Part shown: one piece after another, positions 26,641-35,404 of the stretch
Layout: each line of letters starts with the position of its first letter
Numbering within the stretch: position 1 is the stretch's first letter
Notes under the pieces: generated by a model
Told to the model about the DNA's origin: nothing
Databases searched by the model: none
What the model saw: the letters and a program-made list of their open reading frames with translations, nothing else
Program-made: the position numbers and the translations under genes
Assembly: GCA_902619615.1 (NCBI GenBank)
Contig: CACNFD010000001.1
Location: 1-64,000 of the forward strand
Direction: 5' to 3'
DNA: 64,000 nucleotides
Source: an uncultured SAR116 cluster alpha proteobacterium
Lineage (GTDB): Bacteria > Pseudomonadota > Alphaproteobacteria > Puniceispirillales > Marisalimonadaceae

Positions 26641-27657
26641 TTAAAGTAAACCTATCTTCTTCATATAAGATAGATTTGACTCTAGAGCCTCTTTAGCAAG
26701 TGGGCTTTTTGAAGCAGCAGAGTTCCATGCCTCAACAGCGATTTGTCTGAACTTTGCTCTTTCACTAACTGGCCAGTCAATAATTGTTAAGTCACCAGCT
26801 GCCTTATCTTTTGCAACCTGAGCTCTACCATCAAGGCCAGCATCTCTTAGTTTAGCTGTCCAAGTCATGTAGGTCCAAACTGTTAAGGCAGTTTGATGTT
26901 GTTTACTTAACTTATTAAAAACTTTCTTGTTAATAATTGTCTGTAGGTTAGCCATTGAGTGAATACCCGGATACAATGGATACTTAGCAATTTTATGGAA
27001 ACCACTTGCGTGATTATTGATATAAACAGAAGCATCAGCAGCATCAACAATACCTTTTTCTAGAGAAGTATAAACCTCAGAGAAAGGTATTGAAGAAGGC
27101 GAAGCACCTGCTCTTCTGAAAACATCCGCAGCTAAACCTTCAGGTGATCTAATTTTTACACCTTTTAGATCAGCGACTCCATTGATTGGCACTTTTGATA
27201 CAAGAGCTTCTTTTCCGTAAGGACCACAACCTAGAACAAGAATTTTACCCGGTAGAACGCTATCATATATTTTTTGTAACATTTCTTTTCCACCGCCGTG
27301 CATACAATATTCTTGATATTGTTTCGGTGTATCGTAACCTGCAATCAAGTCTCCCATAATTGCAAAAGCTGGATCTCTTCCTGCAAAATACGCAATAGCA
27401 TTGAAATCACCGTCTAGAATACCGTTTGCAACTGCATCAATTGTTTCTCTGTGAGGTACAACAGACTTTGTTGGTAATCCTTCAATTTGTAATTTGCCAT
27501 CAGTAAGGTCTGATAATATTTTTGCTTTTTCACCCATGTAAGTATGAGCCCAGTCACCAGCTTTAGAACTCATTTGAAACTTAAGCTTTTTCGCACTAGC
27601 AGCCCCTGTAAAGGTTAGGCCAGCTACGATTAAAGCACTTAATAAATATTTTTTCAC
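26641..27657 (-). CDS. dctP: TRAP transporter substrate-binding protein DctP
   Basis: A 338-residue periplasmic solute-binding protein of the DctP type. A signal peptide ends near GAASAKK. Typical family segments follow: KLKFQMSSKAGDWAH, VKIRSPEGLAADVFRRAG (substrate-contacting Arg) and EKGIVDAADASVYINN. The start is GTG at 27655-27657, with aggagg 6 bases before it, and not the longer frame upstream. A 40-residue membrane protein precedes it on the same mRNA, and the fused permease gene is divergent. The ligand is unknown, probably an organic acid. Confidence 0.92.
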   Translation of the reverse strand: MKKYLLSALIVAGLTFTGAASAKKLKFQMSSKAGDWAHTYMGEKAKILSDLTDGKLQIEGLPTKSVVPHRETIDAVANGILDGDFNAIAYFAGRDPAFAIMGDLIAGYDTPKQYQEYCMHGGGKEMLQKIYDSVLPGKILVLGCGPYGKEALVSKVPINGVADLKGVKIRSPEGLAADVFRRAGASPSSIPFSEVYTSLEKGIVDAADASVYINNHASGFHKIAKYPLYPGIHSMANLQTIINKKVFNKLSKQHQTALTVWTYMTWTAKLRDAGLDGRAQVAKDKAAGDLTIIDWPVSERAKFRQIAVEAWNSAASKSPLAKEALESNLSYMKKIGLL

Positions 27658-27679
27658 TATATTCCTCCTTTTGTGAAAA

Positions 27680-27802
27680 TTAGCTGAAACCATCAGCTAT
27701 GTAAAACATCATCCATGTAATTAAAACCGCGAAAGCAAATCCAGCAATCCACGCCCAGGGACCGTAAGTATCTACATGATCGCTTCTAACAGGTTTAGCC
27801 AA
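27680..27802 (-). CDS. 40-residue membrane protein upstream of dctP
   Basis: An open frame from TTG 27800-27802 to TAA 27680-27682 encodes a short polar N-terminus (KPVRSDHVDTYG), a proline, then one tryptophan-rich hydrophobic helix (WAWIAGFAFAVLITW) and a short tail ending IADGFS. An almost ideal ribosome site (aaggagg, 5-6 bases before the TTG) supports translation, and the base composition is richer in GC than the surroundings. It lies 22 bases before dctP. It could be a TRAP assembly or regulatory subunit. I recognise no family. Confidence 0.65.
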   Translation of the reverse strand: MAKPVRSDHVDTYGPWAWIAGFAFAVLITWMMFYIADGFS

Positions 27803-27819
27803 AATTTCCTCCTTGGTTC

Positions 27820-27849
27820 TTGACATACTAAAATTAATGTCTCTAATAG
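27820..27849 (+). promoter_or_regulatory. Putative promoter for the fused dctQM gene
   Basis: A perfect TTGACA (27820-27825) is followed after 18 bases by TAATAG (27844-27849), 63 bases before the ATG. It overlaps the minus-strand promoter region, so the two divergent units may be controlled together. Confidence 0.4.
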
Positions 27850-27854
27850 ATACT

Positions 27855-27885
27855 ATTATAGGTCTTAATTCTAAGACAATTGCAA
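27855..27885 (-). promoter_or_regulatory. Putative promoter for the small protein-dctP operon
   Basis: On the minus strand a perfect TATAAT (27855-27860) has TTGCAA (27880-27885) 19 bases upstream. It is placed about 52 bases before the TTG of the small protein. The spacing is slightly long, so this is a prediction from consensus match only. Confidence 0.35.
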
Positions 27886-27912
27886 GTTAAAAATTCATGT
27901 AGGGGAAATTTA

Positions 27913-29970
27913 ATGGCAGAAACACTCCAAAAACAAAATTTAGATTTGGATAACATGGAAAATTTTGAGACTGGAAAAGATCGTTTTGCCTTCTTTGACC
28001 ACTTCAGCAAGTTTTCTGGGCTAGCTGTAGCGCAACTTTATTTGATATGTGCTGCAGTAACTGGATACGAAGTTATTTCTAGATATGTTTTTAACAATCC
28101 AACCCAATGGGTATTTGAAGTTGTTATGGTTTTAGCTGCTACGGCATGGATGTTATCAGCTGCATATGTAACACTTCACAAACGGCATATTGGTATTACG
28201 GTCTTTTATATAATGGCATCTGACAGGGGTAAATGGTGGCTCGATTTCATTGCTTATGTTGTAGGTATCATAGCCTTGTGGCTACTTATAGATGACTCAG
28301 TTATTCGCGCACTAGATTCAGTAATGATGCTAGAAAAAGCAGGTAGTGCATGGAATTCGCCACAACCAATGATACTGAAGTCTATGCTTACCATCGGTGC
28401 AACGACTTACATAATTCAACTAATGATTAATCTTTATCGGCATTTTAGCTCAAATATTGCAAAAAAAATAGTTTTAGCAATTTGTGGTTTGATAATTTTG
28501 AGAATCACTTGTGTTATTATAGTACATTTTATAGGAGAAGAGAGTTTCGCTGGATACATAAACTCTATCTATGCTGCAGTTGGAAGTTATATTAATCCAC
28601 AAGATTACCTTAATATGCAGGATATGAATATAGGCACTGCAAGCATATTAATTGTTGTATTGATGCTAGTTTTGATGATGACGGGTATGCCTTTGGGCGT
28701 CGTTACTTTATTTGTATCAGTTCTTAGTGCTCTTTGTTATTTTGGTTATGGAGGACTTTATTTAGTTTCTACTAACGCTTTTGGTTTATTAGAAAAATAT
28801 CCATTAATTGCTGTTCCATTATTTGTATTGATGGCATCTATTTTAGAAAGAGCTGGCGTTGCCGAAGATTTATTCGACGCCATGTCAATTTTTGCAGGTA
28901 AGTTACGTGGTGGTGTTGCCATTCAAACAATCGCTGTGGCAGTTGTTTTAGCTGCAATGTCAGGTGTTATGGGTGGAGAAATTGTTATGCTTGGCTTAGT
29001 TGCATTACCTCAATTACTTAGATTAGGTTACGACAGAAAAATGTCTATTGGACTAATTTGTGCATCTGGGGCATTAGCAACTCTTATTCCGCCAAGCATC
29101 ATAATGATTATTTATGGATTATCTGCCCAAGTTGCCATAGGTGATTTATTTATGGCTGGAGCTGTTCCTGGTTTAATGCTAGCTGGTCTTTATGCCATTT
29201 ACGTACTTGCAAGATGTAATATAAATCCTTCAATGGCGCCAACTGCAGAAGAAGTAGCAAAAGCAAGACAAAAAGAAATGAAAATGTCTAAAGATAAGCT
29301 TTATGCTGTATTTTTGAGTATCTTCTTAATTTTCTGTGTAATGGGATCAATTTATGGCGGGATTGCCTCAGTAACCGAAGCTGCAGCAGTAGGTGTTTTA
29401 GGAGCTATTTTTGTTGCATGGTTTAGAAATGCTTATAGTTGGAACCTACTACAAGTAGCTCTTGCTGGAACAATGTCTACTGTTGGAACAATTATATGGT
29501 TAATTTTAGGGGCTGTAGCATTTGTAGGAATTTACAATCTTATAGGTGGGGCAGATTTTATGAGGTCCTTATTTTCAGGATTAGGATTGCCTGCTATAGG
29601 AATAGTTTTTGTTATGATGGGGATTTTAGTTATCCTTGGAACGTTTATGGAGTGGATTGCAATAGCATTTATAACTGTTCCTGTGTTTGCTCCCGTTGTA
29701 GTTGGAATGGCACCAGAACTAGGTTTAGAACCTGAGTGGGCTGCTGTGTGGTTTGGTGTGTTATTTGTTATGAATATCCAAATTTATTTCCTATCACCAC
29801 CATTTGGACCTGCATGTTTTTGGTTGAAATCCGTTGCACCAGCAGATATTACCTTACAAGAAATTTTTGTATCTGTTCTTCCATTCATAGCCCTACAAAT
29901 AACGGGTATGTTATTAGTAATGTTTTATCCCGATATTGCTCTTTGGTTTCCAAAGTGGCTTGGATCATAG
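27913..29970 (+). CDS. Fused TRAP transporter permease DctQM
   Basis: A 685-residue fusion of the small (DctQ) and large (DctM) TRAP permeases. Residues up to about 220 form the DctQ part, with four helices and the VISRYVFNNPTQWVFEV motif. The remainder is a DctM protein, with GMPLGVVTLFVS, MASILERAGVAEDLF, the DAMSIFAGKLRGGVAI loop, GALATLIPPSIIMIIYG and the C-terminal FLSPPFGPACFWLKS. The start at 27913 follows aggggaaattta and is preferred to an earlier in-frame ATG. It works with the divergent dctP, using the sodium gradient for uptake. Confidence 0.93.
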   Translation: MAETLQKQNLDLDNMENFETGKDRFAFFDHFSKFSGLAVAQLYLICAAVTGYEVISRYVFNNPTQWVFEVVMVLAATAWMLSAAYVTLHKRHIGITVFYIMASDRGKWWLDFIAYVVGIIALWLLIDDSVIRALDSVMMLEKAGSAWNSPQPMILKSMLTIGATTYIIQLMINLYRHFSSNIAKKIVLAICGLIILRITCVIIVHFIGEESFAGYINSIYAAVGSYINPQDYLNMQDMNIGTASILIVVLMLVLMMTGMPLGVVTLFVSVLSALCYFGYGGLYLVSTNAFGLLEKYPLIAVPLFVLMASILERAGVAEDLFDAMSIFAGKLRGGVAIQTIAVAVVLAAMSGVMGGEIVMLGLVALPQLLRLGYDRKMSIGLICASGALATLIPPSIIMIIYGLSAQVAIGDLFMAGAVPGLMLAGLYAIYVLARCNINPSMAPTAEEVAKARQKEMKMSKDKLYAVFLSIFLIFCVMGSIYGGIASVTEAAAVGVLGAIFVAWFRNAYSWNLLQVALAGTMSTVGTIIWLILGAVAFVGIYNLIGGADFMRSLFSGLGLPAIGIVFVMMGILVILGTFMEWIAIAFITVPVFAPVVVGMAPELGLEPEWAAVWFGVLFVMNIQIYFLSPPFGPACFWLKSVAPADITLQEIFVSVLPFIALQITGMLLVMFYPDIALWFPKWLGS

Positions 29971-30573
29971 ATAATCATTAATGTAAGGATAGATTTGCAA
30001 CCAACCATCTAAAGTCATTTTAGATGATAGGTAAATTAAAAAAGCAAGACCTAAATATGACAGCCATTTAAACTTGGTTAACAATTTAACTATTGCAGTT
30101 GCAAATAGAGCCATGATTAAAATGGCAAAGGCAATTCCTAGGACCAACAATGTCTTATTGTCCCTAGCTATTGCAGTTATGGCTATAACATTATCAAGAG
30201 ACATCGAGATATCAGCAATGATTATAGTTATAAGTGCACCTTTTAATCCTTTTCCAGAAACATCTTTTTGAAGTTTTTCTTTATCTTCGTCTGATGATGA
30301 GAATTCTTTTATGTCATTGTAAAATTTCCAACAAACCCAAAAAAGTAATAATCCACCTAATAAAAGTAATCCAGGAATGCTTATTAAATAAGAAGCTATA
30401 AGAGCAAATAAAATTCTAAGGACCGCAGCAGCCATCAAGCCAATAAAAATTACTTTTTTACGACTTTCTTCTGGAACTGCTGCTGCTGCCATTCCAATTA
30501 TTAAAGCATTATCCCCAGATAGTACAATATCAGCTATAATTATTTGAGTTACATCTAAAATCCACTCAAGCAA
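29965..30573 (-). CDS. TerC/YjbE-family membrane protein
   Basis: A protein of about 202 residues with six to seven helices. The family motifs with acidic metal-site residues are IIIADIVLSGDNALIIGMAA near the start and IIIADISMSLDNVIAITAIA in the second half. TerC proteins act in metal (manganese) export or tellurite resistance. The TTG at 30571-30573, 7 bases after ggag, gives the usual MLEWI start, while an upstream ATG lacks a ribosome site. The stop overlaps the convergent dctQM stop by 6 bases. Confidence 0.88.
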   Translation of the reverse strand: MLEWILDVTQIIIADIVLSGDNALIIGMAAAAVPEESRKKVIFIGLMAAAVLRILFALIASYLISIPGLLLLGGLLLFWVCWKFYNDIKEFSSSDEDKEKLQKDVSGKGLKGALITIIIADISMSLDNVIAITAIARDNKTLLVLGIAFAILIMALFATAIVKLLTKFKWLSYLGLAFLIYLSSKMTLDGWLQIYPYINDYL

Positions 30574-30716
30574 ATCTAAATCTCCAAATTTTCGGATAAG
30601 TAACATTGTTTAAATTTTTTATCAATGAAGTCCTAAATTTAATTTAAACCAATTTTTATATTTTAATATTGATATGCAAATATAATTGACTAGTATCTCC
30701 TGAAACAAAGGGAAAA

Positions 30717-32315
30717 ATGATGAATAAGGATTACAATTATATCATAGTTGGAGCTGGCTCTGCTGGTTGTGCTGTTGCAAATAGATTATCAGAAAATCCA
30801 AATAATAATGTGTTATTAATAGAAGCTGGTAGATCGTCCCATCCTGTATCAAGGCTTCCAGCAAGTTTTGCACTTTTAATTGATAATCCTAAAGCTAATT
30901 GGAGATATAGATCTGAACCTGAAGAAAATACTTCTAATAGACAAATCCCTATACCACGTGGAAAATTACTTGGTGGCTCTAGTTCAATTAATGGGCTTGT
31001 GTATGTCAGAGGCAATAAACTCGATTATGACACCTGGGCTCAAATGGGTAATACTGGGTGGTCTTATGATGATGTATTGCCTTTTTTTAAAAAAATTGAG
31101 AATTACCAAGGTGAAATAACAGAACTTAGAAGTTCTGAAGGTCCATTAAAGATTTCTGAAGTAGTTGATAGAAATCCTATTTATGACGGGTTATTCAAAG
31201 GGGCAGATGAAATAGGTATACCAACCAATAAAGACTATAATGGCGATGAACAAGAAGGTATAAGTTATACCCAAACGACAATTTTTAAAGGCGAAAGAAT
31301 GAGCGCAGAAGTAGCTTATTTAAAGCCGATTAGATCAAGAAAAAATCTTAAAATAATTACTAATTCACTTGTTACAAAGTTGTTGTTTGAAGGTAAGACG
31401 TGTGTTGGAGTAAAAGTTAAAAACAAAAATAAAATTCAAGATTATTTTTCTCAGAACGAAGTTATTTTATGTGGTGGAGCTATAAATTCACCACAAATAT
31501 TAGAGTTATCTGGAATTGGAAATCGATCTATTTTGGAAGAAAAAGGAATATCTTTAGTTCATGAGTTAAAAGGAGTTGGAGAAAATTTAAGAGATCATCT
31601 AGGTCCAAGATTAGTATATAATATTATTAAGAGAGGTATCTCATACAATGATAAGGCTAGAGGTATAAATTTAATCAAACAAGTTCTGACTTATGCTTTT
31701 AAAAGAGAAGGTTTCTTAACCTTGCCATCAGCTCCAGTTCTTGGATTTTTCAAAACTAGAAAAGAATTAGTTGCCCCAGACATTCAAGTACATTTTATTC
31801 CGTATAAGGTTGTGTTAAATAATGGGAAAAGAACCTTAGGAAAGGAACCAGGTATTACCTGCACTGTTAATCAAAACTTACCTGAAAGCAAGGGAACTAT
31901 TCATATTAAATCAGACAATCCAGAAGAATATCCTAGTATAAAATATAATTTTTTATCGAGCCAGTTAGATAGAGATACTCTAGTAGCAGGAGTTAAATTA
32001 ATAAGAAAACTAATGCAATCAGATGCAATGAAAGAATTTTGTGATACCGAAACTCAACCTGGTTATGATTTTTCTTCAGATGAAGACATAATGCAATTTA
32101 TCAGAAACAAAGCTGAGACGCTTTATCATCCTTCAGGGACATGTAAAATGGGATTTGACCAAGAATCAGTTGTTGACAAAAATTTAAAAGTGCATGGAAT
32201 TAAAGGTCTTCGTATTGCTGATGCTTCAATAATGCCAACACTAGTCTCCGGCAATACAAATGCAGTTTGTATGATGATTGGTGAACGTTGTGCTGACTTT
32301 ATATTGAATAACTAA
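30717..32315 (+). CDS. GMC-family FAD oxidoreductase (choline dehydrogenase-like)
   Basis: A 532-residue GMC flavoprotein. The FAD motif YIIVGAGSAGCAVANRLSE is at the N-terminus, followed by LIEAG and the GMC signature KLLGGSSSINGLVYVRG. GGAINSPQILELSGIG is the second signature. The active-site His is in LYHPSGTCKMG, and the C-terminal Asn region is GNTNAVCMMIGERCAD. Such enzymes oxidise alcohols, for example choline. The substrate is open. A methyltransferase gene follows after 2 bases, so both belong to one operon. Confidence 0.92.
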   Translation: MMNKDYNYIIVGAGSAGCAVANRLSENPNNNVLLIEAGRSSHPVSRLPASFALLIDNPKANWRYRSEPEENTSNRQIPIPRGKLLGGSSSINGLVYVRGNKLDYDTWAQMGNTGWSYDDVLPFFKKIENYQGEITELRSSEGPLKISEVVDRNPIYDGLFKGADEIGIPTNKDYNGDEQEGISYTQTTIFKGERMSAEVAYLKPIRSRKNLKIITNSLVTKLLFEGKTCVGVKVKNKNKIQDYFSQNEVILCGGAINSPQILELSGIGNRSILEEKGISLVHELKGVGENLRDHLGPRLVYNIIKRGISYNDKARGINLIKQVLTYAFKREGFLTLPSAPVLGFFKTRKELVAPDIQVHFIPYKVVLNNGKRTLGKEPGITCTVNQNLPESKGTIHIKSDNPEEYPSIKYNFLSSQLDRDTLVAGVKLIRKLMQSDAMKEFCDTETQPGYDFSSDEDIMQFIRNKAETLYHPSGTCKMGFDQESVVDKNLKVHGIKGLRIADASIMPTLVSGNTNAVCMMIGERCADFILNN

Positions 32316-32317
32316 CA

Positions 32318-33142
32318 ATGGTAAATAGATCTGATATAGAAACTTTTTGGACTCGAGGTGATATTCATTCAAGAATCCATAAAGCTTTGTTAGAGGCTGG
32401 TTTAAATGATAAAAAATTAGAGATTGAAGATTTATTTCCTATTGATCAGTATCATGCTCGAGGGATTGCAGCTACTATAGATCTTGGGAAAAGGATGCCA
32501 ATATCTGATAATCAAAGAATCATAGATATTGGATGTGGACTTGGAGGACCTGCAAGATATTTTGCAAAACAATTTAAATGTTTCATAACAGGAATAGACA
32601 TAACACCTAGCTTTATAGAAATTGGTAATAAGTTTAACAATCTTACCTCAATGTCTAAACAAGTATCTCTTCAAATAGGAAATGGTGAAACTCTAGATTT
32701 TGAAGATGAAACTTTTGATGGTGGATATTCGCAACATGTAACTATGAATATCAAAAATAGAAAAGAATTTTTTTTGGAAGCATTTAGAGTTTTAAAAAGA
32801 GGGACTTTTTTTGCTTTTTCAGAACATGGCTTAGGTCCGGAAGGAAATCCAATTTTCCCATTACCATGGGCAGACACAGCGGAGATGAGTTTTTTGTTCT
32901 CTCCTAAAAGTACAATAGCCTTATTAGAAGAAGTTGGATTTTGTGATATTCAAATTATTGAAACATCTGAAAAATATATTTCAGGCTATGAAAAAATGAT
33001 TAATTCTAAATCTAATAATGAAAACCCTATTCTTGGAATTCATGTGATTGGTGGAACTACAATGAAACAAAGATCTATTAACTCAATGAAGTCTATTAAA
33101 GAAAAGCGTACATTACCATTTGAGATTGTTTGTAAAAAATAA
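32318..33142 (+). CDS. Class I SAM-dependent methyltransferase
   Basis: A 274-residue enzyme with the Rossmann SAM motif IIDIGCGLGGPARYFAK (about residues 67-83), the acidic TGIDITPSFIEIG and the DGGYSQHVTMNI post-motif. An N-terminal helical part precedes the core. The layout resembles sterol, tocopherol and glycine-betaine-type small-molecule methyltransferases. Its coupling to a GMC oxidoreductase suggests modification of an alcohol or amine, but the substrate is unknown. Confidence 0.85.
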   Translation: MVNRSDIETFWTRGDIHSRIHKALLEAGLNDKKLEIEDLFPIDQYHARGIAATIDLGKRMPISDNQRIIDIGCGLGGPARYFAKQFKCFITGIDITPSFIEIGNKFNNLTSMSKQVSLQIGNGETLDFEDETFDGGYSQHVTMNIKNRKEFFLEAFRVLKRGTFFAFSEHGLGPEGNPIFPLPWADTAEMSFLFSPKSTIALLEEVGFCDIQIIETSEKYISGYEKMINSKSNNENPILGIHVIGGTTMKQRSINSMKSIKEKRTLPFEIVCKK

Positions 33143-33145
33143 TTT

Positions 33146-33838
33146 TTAAAAATTTAAAATTATCCTTTTATTCATTTTACCTTTATTTTCTATTTTTACA
33201 GATTTAACGTGATCAATCTCAGATGTTTTATATACATGTGTTCCACCACATGGCTGAAAGTCAATATTATCTCCAATTTTAATCATTCTTATTTGTCCAG
33301 ATCCTCTTGGCGGTTTTACAGCCATAGTTCTGACCAGTTCTGGATTTTCATCTAACTCTTTATCTGTTATGCTTGAAATATAAATTGAATAGTCTTCATC
33401 AATTAATTTATTAATTTTATCTAATACTTCTTCTTTATCAGGCTTGCTTTCAAGATCAAAGTCTAGACGACCTCTTCCGTCACCTATAGATCCTCCAGTA
33501 ACAGGAAAAGGTATTATTGAACATAACAGGTGAAGTGAAGTATGCACTTTCATGTGACTATATCTTTTAACCCAATTTAAATTTAATTTGACCTGTTCAT
33601 CTTTGTTTAAACCATCAATATTTTCAATCAAATGAACTAATTTATTGTCAATATATCTAGTTCCATTAATTTTAAGAACCTGATTGTCTACTGTAATTGT
33701 ACCATCATCTCCAGGCTGTCCACCACCTTCTGGATAAAAAATAGTTTCATTTAGAACTAAACCTTCAGATACAATTTCTGATATAATTGTATTATGCTCT
33801 TTCAAATATGAATCGTTTCTGAATAACTCAATTGTCAT
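33146..33838 (-). CDS. AlaX-type alanyl-tRNA editing hydrolase
   Basis: A 230-residue free-standing editing domain related to the C-terminal part of alanyl-tRNA synthetase. The beta-barrel part has FYPEGGGQPGDDG. The zinc ligands are visible as HMKVHTSLHLL (His99 and His103) and later QPCGGTHV (Cys and His). The GGSIGDGRGRLDFD loop is also typical. It removes serine or glycine wrongly attached to tRNA-Ala. It is convergent with the methyltransferase and stands alone. Confidence 0.93.
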   Translation of the reverse strand: MTIELFRNDSYLKEHNTIISEIVSEGLVLNETIFYPEGGGQPGDDGTITVDNQVLKINGTRYIDNKLVHLIENIDGLNKDEQVKLNLNWVKRYSHMKVHTSLHLLCSIIPFPVTGGSIGDGRGRLDFDLESKPDKEEVLDKINKLIDEDYSIYISSITDKELDENPELVRTMAVKPPRGSGQIRMIKIGDNIDFQPCGGTHVYKTSEIDHVKSVKIENKGKMNKRIILNF

Positions 33839-33937
33839 TTTGTTACCTTTAATATATCTTAGACTTTACTAACAAATCTCAAAATAGAATGTTATAAAAA
33901 TTTGCTAAATTGTAAATAAATTTGAAGGATAAATAAA

Positions 33938-34642
33938 ATGGATATTAATGGTAAGAAGGCTATTGTTTTTGGTGGCACATCTGGAATAGGTCTCTCAGCA
34001 ACTCAAATGTTATCTGATAAAGGTGCTCACGTAATAGCACTTAGCCGAAACCCTGATAAATTAAAAAATGTTCCCAAAAATGTTACAACCAAAAAAATGA
34101 ATGTTTTAGATAGAGATGCGTTAGAAAAGTTTTTTCAAGAAGTGGGCGAATATGATATTTTAATTAATTCTGCAACAGGTGGCGCCAGAGCAGTTGGTCC
34201 ATTTTTATCTATGGATTTAGATGGTTATAAAGCGTCATTTGATAAATTGTGGGGATATACTAATGTAGTTAGGTATGGTACTAAATTTCTTAAGGATAAT
34301 GGAAACATTGTCTTAGTTAGTGGCTCTCCTGCTAGAAAATGTAGACCTGGGCAAATCGCCATTTCATCAGTAGGTGGTGCTGTAGAAGCATTTGCAAGAG
34401 GTATAGCTCCTGAGATAGCTCCAAAAAGAATTAATATAGTTTCACCTGGAATTATTGATACCCCTATGAGTCCTCTTCAAGGCAAAGAAAGAGAAGATTA
34501 TTATAAAAACACAACTAACAACAATTTAATTCCTAGAGCAGGAACTCCAGATGAAGTTGCAACTGGAATAATTTTTGCGATTGAAAATGAGTTCATAACT
34601 GGAACAACAATTGACATTGATGGTGGCTGGCTAATTTCATAA
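33938..34642 (+). CDS. Divergent SDR lacking the Tyr-Lys pair
   Basis: A 234-residue protein with the SDR fold. It shows VFGGTSGIGLSATQ for NAD(P) binding, the INSATGG loop and a C-terminal SPGIIDTPM with IDIDGGW. At the catalytic position the usual YxxxK is replaced: after VLVSGSP comes GQIAISSVGGAVEAF, with Ile and Gly where Tyr and Lys should be. It may bind its substrate or nucleotide without classical catalysis, or use another acid/base. It ends just before a hairpin terminator. Confidence 0.85.
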   Translation: MDINGKKAIVFGGTSGIGLSATQMLSDKGAHVIALSRNPDKLKNVPKNVTTKKMNVLDRDALEKFFQEVGEYDILINSATGGARAVGPFLSMDLDGYKASFDKLWGYTNVVRYGTKFLKDNGNIVLVSGSPARKCRPGQIAISSVGGAVEAFARGIAPEIAPKRINIVSPGIIDTPMSPLQGKEREDYYKNTTNNNLIPRAGTPDEVATGIIFAIENEFITGTTIDIDGGWLIS

Positions 34643-34651
34643 AAAATTAAA

Positions 34652-34675
34652 GGAGAGTATATTTTTATACTCTCC
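34652..34675. terminator. Bidirectional terminator hairpin
   Basis: A perfect 10-base-pair stem (34652-34661 with 34666-34675) with a TTTT loop lies between the convergent SDR and DUF445 genes. Read on the minus strand it is followed by a T-rich tail (tttaattttttat). On the plus strand the tail is poorer, so it serves the minus-strand DUF445 gene best and probably also the SDR gene. Confidence 0.75.
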
Positions 34676-34685
34676 CTCATCTATT

Positions 34686-35378
34686 TTACAAAATATTAAA
34701 TCCAATAGGACTAAGTACCAAACCTAAAAAACCACCAAAAATTCCACCCCAAACCACCAGCCAGCCAAGATGCTCCTTAATCATTTTTTGAATAATGATT
34801 TTTATATCTTCAGGGGACAAATCAGCTAATCTAGCGTCTAATATATTTTCAATCTTTAATAATAAAGACGCAGTAGTATCAGAACCATTATCATTAGAAT
34901 TATTTTCAGTTACAAAGTCTTCAATAATTATTTTTAATTTTTTAGTAAAAGGATCTTTAAGAGGTTCAAGAGCCTTTCTGCCACCAACCATTGTAAGCAT
35001 ACCTCCTAATTGCGAACCTTCTATTGCTTCAACTAAACCTATAAAAACCTTATCAAAATCAATTTTATTAATGATTGTTTCAGAAGTACTAACTTTATTA
35101 TCTAATAAAAAATTATTTATTTGGGTTTCAGTAAATAACTCTTGTAGAATAAGGTTTTTTATTCCTAGTTTAATATCTTCGAATTTATCTAGAATAACTC
35201 CAGATCCGTATAAAAGGGGTACTTTTTCAAATAACATGTGTATAGCTAGCCAATTGGTTATACTACCCGATAAAGCAAATACTCCTGTGACTATAATGAA
35301 TGAATATTTATCTTGATAAAAATAACCTACAATTATAATTAATATCGATAATAAATTTGTTATTAAAGATTTATTCAT
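34686..35378 (-). CDS. DUF445/YheB-like membrane protein
   Basis: A 230-residue protein with an N-terminal pair of helices (residues 5-40), the family block WLAIHMLFEKVPLLYGSGV with KLGIKNLILQELFT, a long helical middle and a C-terminal membrane anchor (LVVWGGIFGGFLGLVLSPIG). DUF445 proteins span the inner membrane at both ends, and their function is not established. It is the gene 26 bases downstream of the FAH-family hydrolase, so it may be a passenger of the aromatic operon. Confidence 0.8.
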   Translation of the reverse strand: MNKSLITNLLSILIIIVGYFYQDKYSFIIVTGVFALSGSITNWLAIHMLFEKVPLLYGSGVILDKFEDIKLGIKNLILQELFTETQINNFLLDNKVSTSETIINKIDFDKVFIGLVEAIEGSQLGGMLTMVGGRKALEPLKDPFTKKLKIIIEDFVTENNSNDNGSDTTASLLLKIENILDARLADLSPEDIKIIIQKMIKEHLGWLVVWGGIFGGFLGLVLSPIGFNIL

Positions 35379-35404
35379 TATTTATAAATTCTCATAAATT
35401 TATT

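Noticed and set aside
27682..27698. A 6-base inverted repeat (agctga with tcagct) between the small protein gene and dctP
   Set aside because: The stem is short, lacks a T tail and lies at the stop of the small protein. It is too weak to call as a terminator.
29439..29981. Two Cys/Trp-rich open frames on the plus strand inside dctQM
   Set aside because: They are in a shifted frame of a well conserved DctM region and the composition is typical of out-of-frame reading.
34795..35316. A 173-residue open frame on the plus strand
   Set aside because: It is antisense to the DUF445 gene, which has clear family blocks. The frame is a mirror of its codons, without motif or ribosome site.
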